From positions 1 through 47,356 of the forward strand of contig JAAUPE010000044.1 in NCBI GenBank assembly GCA_012034595.1: a stretch of 47,356 nt of DNA, given 5' to 3'. The position numbers and the translations under genes were made by a program. Shown here piece after piece: positions 43,707 to 47,356 of this stretch. The stretch is from Calothrix sp. CSU_2_0 (GTDB lineage: Bacteria; Cyanobacteriota; Cyanobacteriia; Cyanobacteriales; Nostocaceae). Within the stretch, counting starts at the first letter, position 1, and each line of letters starts with the position of its first letter. The notes under the pieces were generated by a model. The model was given only the letters and a program-made list of their open reading frames with translations, was not told where the DNA came from and ran no database searches.

Positions 43707-46246
43707 ATTCGGAGCTTTGACTGAATGGTAATTCCCTCTTTGGGTGGTGTAGCACTAAGAGTAAATTTATGCTCTGATACCGTACCTTCCGACTCCACCA
43801 ACACTTGCGGAGAAGCGGTCAAACTCACCTGAATTAAGGAAGTTGCATCATCTACAACTTTCAATGTCACCCCAGCAGCTTGGGAATCAATGGTGTAACC
43901 AGGAGTTTCCTGTAACTCAAAGCTAAACTCTTCAATACCTTCAACTTCACCATCTGCAAAAGCCGAAAGGGTAATACTAGCAGTTTGTTCGGTAATCTTG
44001 AAGTAAAAGCCATTTGCGGCAAAGTTTGGAGCAGGGAAAGCACCACCCACAATTTCAGCGTTATAAATATCAAATTCAGCCAAATCACGTCCTGCCGCGT
44101 CACCTTCACCACCAGTTTGAGTCGGACTCTTGACGTATACTAACAATCCTCCTGGTGGTGGGGGTTCACTCAGGGTAAATGTCAGTGTAGTGGAGTTACC
44201 CATTGCTTCGCTAAGAGTATTGTTATTGACACTAAACCCAACTTTAGGAGTGACGCTAGGAACTGGCACTTTGTCAATGGTTTCGTAGAAAGTCACCTCT
44301 GAGCTTCCTGCACCAGTGTCAACACTATAATCTGCACCTTTTTCTAAAGTAAAGGTAGCTTTCTCTGTTCCTTTACCATTATCTTTGACTGCAAGGTTAA
44401 TCAAGGCATTCGCTTGAGTAAGCTTGAATTTGAATCCGGTTGCTTCACCTTTGTCGTTATAGACTGCACCCAGAAATTCTCCACCAGGAGCAAACGGTTC
44501 TACTCCAAGGTTGGCAAAATAATCTCGCAAAGCAATGTTACTGTTGAGTGTGACAATCACACCTTCTGGGGGGATTTCACCATCAACACTAAAAACAAAG
44601 GTTAACAAAGAAGTCCCATCTTCCAAAGACTTGACAATAGCTGGTACTAGAAGATTATCTTCCGAGTCAAATGCTCCATTGATTGTGTTGAAGGATATTA
44701 CTGGTGTTATCGGCTGAGAAGTCATAGAGGAAACCTTAAAGTCTAAAGTGTATGTTGTTGTAGCTCCAGTTTGTTGCAGCCAGAAGGCATATTCACCGCT
44801 TGGGAGCGCTCCATTAAAACCGATCGCTCCTTCACCTCTACCCAAGTCATCCAGGATATCAGTACCGACCTGATTTAAACCTGAACCAAAATGACCATAC
44901 CCTAGTAAATTAGCAACATTAGTTTCTCGGAATGGTTCAGTGAAAATACTGCCTTCTTGGACTGCCGCAAAAGCAATATCATCTGTGGATTCGTAGTTAA
45001 CTAGTACTACCGAATCTAGTTGAAAACCTTCAGGAACTTTGACCGTTACATATTCGCGATCGCCTCTAACTGAAGTTGCTGTCAAAGAATTAGTTCCTTT
45101 TTGCAATTCCAGCACTAAGGGTACAGATGAATCGCCAGAAATGTCCCCACTAATGGCTTCATCATAAATAATACTTGGCACGGTTGGATTTCCTAATTCA
45201 TCTAATATTGGTAATGCAGTGTTCAGGATCGGTTCAAGAAAATTGTTGATGGTGCGGCTATTTTGTAAATCTGCGTAAAACAACTCTTCTTGCGGGAAAT
45301 ACCACAGATTAGCTCGATACCCTAGTGTTAGTCCATTATGTCCATATATCACGCCTTTATCACTTCTTAATTGCGCCACACCCAAACCATATTTGACAAA
45401 AGCGCGAGAACCAACGGCATCAACAAAAGTGAGCATTTGCTCTAAGGTATCGGGTTGCAGTAAGTCACCTCTAAATAATTCCTTTCCAAACCGCAACAAA
45501 TCTTGCGTATTGGAAACTATGCTCCCTGATGACCAAAATATGGATGTGGTGACAAAACTCAAGTCATCCAATCTTCCATCTTGGTTAATATCCCAGTAAC
45601 CACTGACAAAACCACCTGGTATTGGTTCTTCTCCCTCAAAAAAAGTATTACTGAGTTCTAGGGGATCGAGAATGCGATCGCGTATTTCACGAGCAATTGA
45701 TTCACCTGTAATTTTCTCGACTATTAAACCCAGTAATACATAATTACTATTGGAATATTGCCAAGATTCGCCCGGTGCAAAAGCTGGAGTTTGTCCGGCA
45801 ATAAATTCTAGTAATTGTTCTGGCTCCCACTCTCGGAATAAATTGTTACCAAAATCGAGTAAAGGTGTAGTGTAGTCAGGTACACCACTAGTTTGATTTA
45901 ATAATTGCCGAATCGTGATGTTCTCAGCGTTAGGAATTAAACCAATAATAGAATCTGGTAAAAATTGAGTAATCTGAGATTCTAGAGTTAGTTTACCTTC
46001 CTCCATTAACTGGAGTACCACTGTCGCCACAAATGTTTTAGTGATGCTGCCAATTTGAAAGCGGTCATTAGTCTCTATTGGCTTACTCGTATTTAAGTTA
46101 CCTATTCCACTTACACCAAACCAATTTAATTTAGGAGATGCGATCGCGGCAGCAACACCCACAACAGTTTTACGGGATAAATCTAAAGTCTGTTGTAATT
46201 GTGTAGCGAAATCATTCCCTAAATTATTACCATCCGGGAAATTCAT
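43703..46246 (-). CDS. Giant Calx-beta/RTX protein, part a: class C serine hydrolase domain
   Basis: N-terminal 847 residues. Residues about 15-340 form a class C beta-lactamase/DD-peptidase-like serine hydrolase with SITK (catalytic Ser, in QIGSITKTFVATVV), YSNSNY as the YxN motif, and GHNG as the third motif. A secretion-type beta domain (about 365-495) and Calx-beta domains follow. The frame ends at 43703: one extra T near 43722 gives PPKEGITISVKAPNLSEFNL and joins part b. There is no signal peptide, which fits type I secretion through the RTX tail. Family members act on D-amino-acid peptides, esters or beta-lactams. Given D-Ala in the predicted product, processing or degrading such peptides is a possibility. 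Confidence 0.9.
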   Translation of the reverse strand: MNFPDGNNLGNDFATQLQQTLDLSRKTVVGVAAAIASPKLNWFGVSGIGNLNTSKPIETNDRFQIGSITKTFVATVVLQLMEEGKLTLESQITQFLPDSIIGLIPNAENITIRQLLNQTSGVPDYTTPLLDFGNNLFREWEPEQLLEFIAGQTPAFAPGESWQYSNSNYVLLGLIVEKITGESIAREIRDRILDPLELSNTFFEGEEPIPGGFVSGYWDINQDGRLDDLSFVTTSIFWSSGSIVSNTQDLLRFGKELFRGDLLQPDTLEQMLTFVDAVGSRAFVKYGLGVAQLRSDKGVIYGHNGLTLGYRANLWYFPQEELFYADLQNSRTINNFLEPILNTALPILDELGNPTVPSIIYDEAISGDISGDSSVPLVLELQKGTNSLTATSVRGDREYVTVKVPEGFQLDSVVLVNYESTDDIAFAAVQEGSIFTEPFRETNVANLLGYGHFGSGLNQVGTDILDDLGRGEGAIGFNGALPSGEYAFWLQQTGATTTYTLDFKVSSMTSQPITPVISFNTINGAFDSEDNLLVPAIVKSLEDGTSLLTFVFSVDGEIPPEGVIVTLNSNIALRDYFANLGVEPFAPGGEFLGAVYNDKGEATGFKFKLTQANALINLAVKDNGKGTEKATFTLEKGADYSVDTGAGSSEVTFYETIDKVPVPSVTPKVGFSVNNNTLSEAMGNSTTLTFTLSEPPPPGGLLVYVKSPTQTGGEGDAAGRDLAEFDIYNAEIVGGAFPAPNFAANGFYFKITEQTASITLSAFADGEVEGIEEFSFELQETPGYTIDSQAAGVTLKVVDDATSLIQVSLTASPQVLVESEGTVSEHKFTLSATPPKEGITIQSKLRI

Positions 46247-46612
46247 ACGTTTAATTATTTTATTGTACTAGATAGATTCTTGTAATTCAATCTAAATTCA
46301 GAAAAATTAATTAACAAAAATAATGAAGATTACTTCTGAATTCATAACATATGCAAATAATATCAAGTCCGGCATCATAACCATAGTAAAAAGCTTTTTG
46401 CTTCTCGGTTTTTCTATCTATGCGGCAGTTTTATTATGATTATATGATTGGACATGATATTAAGTTATAGCCCTTGCTCTCCCATTCAAATAAGAAATGC
46501 AAGCTACTTAAAAATAGTAATAGGGGCATATTTACCCCATATTTAAATCCAACTTAGTTAGGAAATGGCTCAAAGATTATGAGCCATTCCAATACCTAAT
46601 TACCAATAGCAA
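46247..46612. other. Intergenic region between two minus-strand RTX genes
   Basis: 366 AT-rich bases. The right part holds two hairpins (46561-46590 and 46591-46621) that look like the end of the right-edge gene. The left part should contain the promoter for the giant gene starting at 46246. No small gene is seen. Confidence 0.6.
46561..46590 (-). terminator. Hairpin downstream of the right-edge RTX gene
   Basis: GGAAATGGCTC and GAGCCATTCC pair around a 9-base loop (AAAGATTAT), with one bulged A. It lies 23 bases past the stop codon in the direction of transcription, without a strong T-run. Confidence 0.55.
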
Positions 46613-46621
46613 TTAGGTATT
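46591..46621 (-). terminator. Perfect inverted repeat spanning a stop codon
   Basis: AATACCTAATT (46591-46601) and AATTAGGTATT (46611-46621) are perfect 11-bp arms around a 9-base loop. The stop codon of the right-edge gene (46613-46615) lies inside one arm. With the adjacent hairpin it forms a double stem. Confidence 0.6.
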
Positions 46622-47356
46622 AGTAAACGTCGATGAATTGAGGCTACTTGCTTGGACATACTTCAATACAGCTAGCATCTCATCACCCACTTTAATTGTG
46701 GTATCAAGTCCACTTTGAGTTAGGGCTAGTTGATCGAAAGTCAAACCACTACCCAAGCTGATACGTTGCTCTAAGTTAGGTTGGAAACCGAAAATAGTAT
46801 CTGTTCCGTCACCTTTACCAATAACAACTGTATCCTTACCACCATTGAGATAAATAGTGTCATTACCAGTACCACCATTTATTAGTTCGTCTCCTGAACC
46901 ACCGTAAATGAGGTCATCGCCAGAACCGCCAAGTAAGGTGTCTTTACCGCCGTTACCATACAGTACATCATTGCCGCTACCACCATTTAATAGTTCGTCA
47001 CCCGAACTACCAAATAGTTGGTCATCGCCAGCACCGCCAAGTAAGGTGTCTTTACCACCATTACCATATAGCATGTCGTTTCCGTCACCACCATCTAGTA
47101 AATCATTACCAGAAGCGGCAAATAGTTGATCGTTACCATTGCCACCAAATAGTTTGTCATTACCACCGTTACCAAATAATTGGTCATTACCATCACCACC
47201 AACTAAGGTATTGTCACCAGCGTCACCGTAAGGACTTGTCGGTGTTGGTGTTGGCTCCGGTGTTGGCTCCGGTGTTGGTGTCGGCTCCGGTGTTGGTGTT
47301 GGCTCCGGTGTTGGCTCCGGTGTTGGTGTGGGAGTCGGTGTGGGAGTTGGTGTTGG
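46613..47356 (-). CDS. RTX calcium-binding protein, C-terminal part (cut by right edge)
   Basis: The last 247 residues of a protein that enters from the right edge. It begins in a Pro-Thr/Pro-Glu repeat linker, then TSPYGDAGDNTLVGG and a series of RTX nonapeptides (GNGGNDKLFG, GGDGNDMLYG, GGSGDDLIYG). These coil around Ca2+ to form a parallel beta roll. The C-terminal about 80 residues (VVIGKGDGTDTIFGFQPNL to SSTFTNT) nearly match the tail of the giant protein at 40.5 kb and probably carry the type I secretion signal. The N-terminus is outside the window. It could be the Calx-beta gene of the left edge only if the molecule is circular. Confidence 0.88.
   Translation of the reverse strand, partial: PTPTPTPTPTPTPEPTPEPTPTPEPTPTPEPTPEPTPTPTSPYGDAGDNTLVGGDGNDQLFGNGGNDKLFGGNGNDQLFAASGNDLLDGGDGNDMLYGNGGKDTLLGGAGDDQLFGSSGDELLNGGSGNDVLYGNGGKDTLLGGSGDDLIYGGSGDELINGGTGNDTIYLNGGKDTVVIGKGDGTDTIFGFQPNLEQRISLGSGLTFDQLALTQSGLDTTIKVGDEMLAVLKYVQASSLNSSTFTNT
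47241..47356. repeat. Hexanucleotide repeat encoding a Pro-Thr/Pro-Glu linker
   Basis: Degenerate 6-bp units (ggtgtt, ggctcc, ggtgtg, ggagtt on the plus strand) read on the minus strand as PT and PE dipeptides. The window ends within it, as it does at the left edge. Confidence 0.9.

Noticed and set aside
40783-43731. Several plus-strand frames of 70-107 residues
   Set aside because: They are Ser/Pro-rich shadows of the RTX and Calx-beta coding strand, with no motif of their own.
47000-47356. CRISPR-like array in the right-edge repeats
   Set aside because: Repeat units are 6 bp (linker) or about 27 bp coding for RTX nonapeptides, without spacers of constant length; they lie inside a continuous coding frame.

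Overview
The window looks like a filamentous, probably Nostocales-type, cyanobacterium. It is AT-rich, carries very many HIP1 octamers (gcgatcgc) and several families of heptanucleotide tandem repeats, and encodes families typical of these organisms (Uma2, DUF3102, sucrase/ferredoxin-like, Calx-beta/RTX proteins). No rRNA, tRNA, CRISPR array, transposase or replication gene was recognised.

Layout. 1-461 (minus) is the N-terminus of a Calx-beta protein that runs off the left edge in a Pro-Thr repeat. About 1.5-29.5 kb (plus) is a hybrid NRPS/PKS cluster. NRPS-1 is C-A(Gly)-PCP-C-A(Ala)-PCP-E. An MFS exporter follows, then NRPS-2 (C-A(Ser)-PCP) and NRPS-3 (docking-C-A(X)-PCP). Next is an unusual fusion of a CmlA-like diiron beta-hydroxylase, an internal docking domain and a thioester reductase. 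Then come a methyltransferase, a McyE/MycA-type aminotransferase, a small unknown protein, an MbtH protein, two more small unknown proteins, and a KS-AT-KR-ACP PKS. 29.5-34.4 kb holds a Uma2 protein, a type II thioesterase, a fatty-acid-hydroxylase-like membrane protein, a sucrase/ferredoxin-like protein and a DUF3102 protein. 35-39.1 kb holds a glyoxalase-like protein and two tandem ABC exporters. 39.4-40.4 kb (minus) is a luciferase-like monooxygenase. 40.5-46.2 kb (minus) is a serine hydrolase-Calx-beta-PPC-RTX giant protein, and the right edge is the RTX C-terminus of another such protein.

How the genes may work together (inference). The PKS ends in a docking-like tail and NRPS-1 starts with a short docking-like helix, so the PKS plus aminotransferase could make a beta-amino acyl starter. 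NRPS-1, -2 and -3 would then add Gly, D-Ala, Ser and an aromatic-like residue. The CmlA-like domain would beta-hydroxylate that last residue and the reductase would release an aldehyde or alcohol. Matched C-terminal peptide motifs and TubC-type docking domains support the order NRPS-2, NRPS-3, hydroxylase-reductase. Methylation, luciferase-like oxidation, TEII editing and MFS/ABC export would complete the pathway. No PKS loading partner is in the window.

Quality caveat. Eight genuine reading frames are broken in a way that one extra A or T in a homopolymer would repair, and a ninth break lies at a heptamer/poly-C tract. The restored genes have family-typical ends. This points to homopolymer undercalling in the assembly more than to decay, although decay is not excluded.
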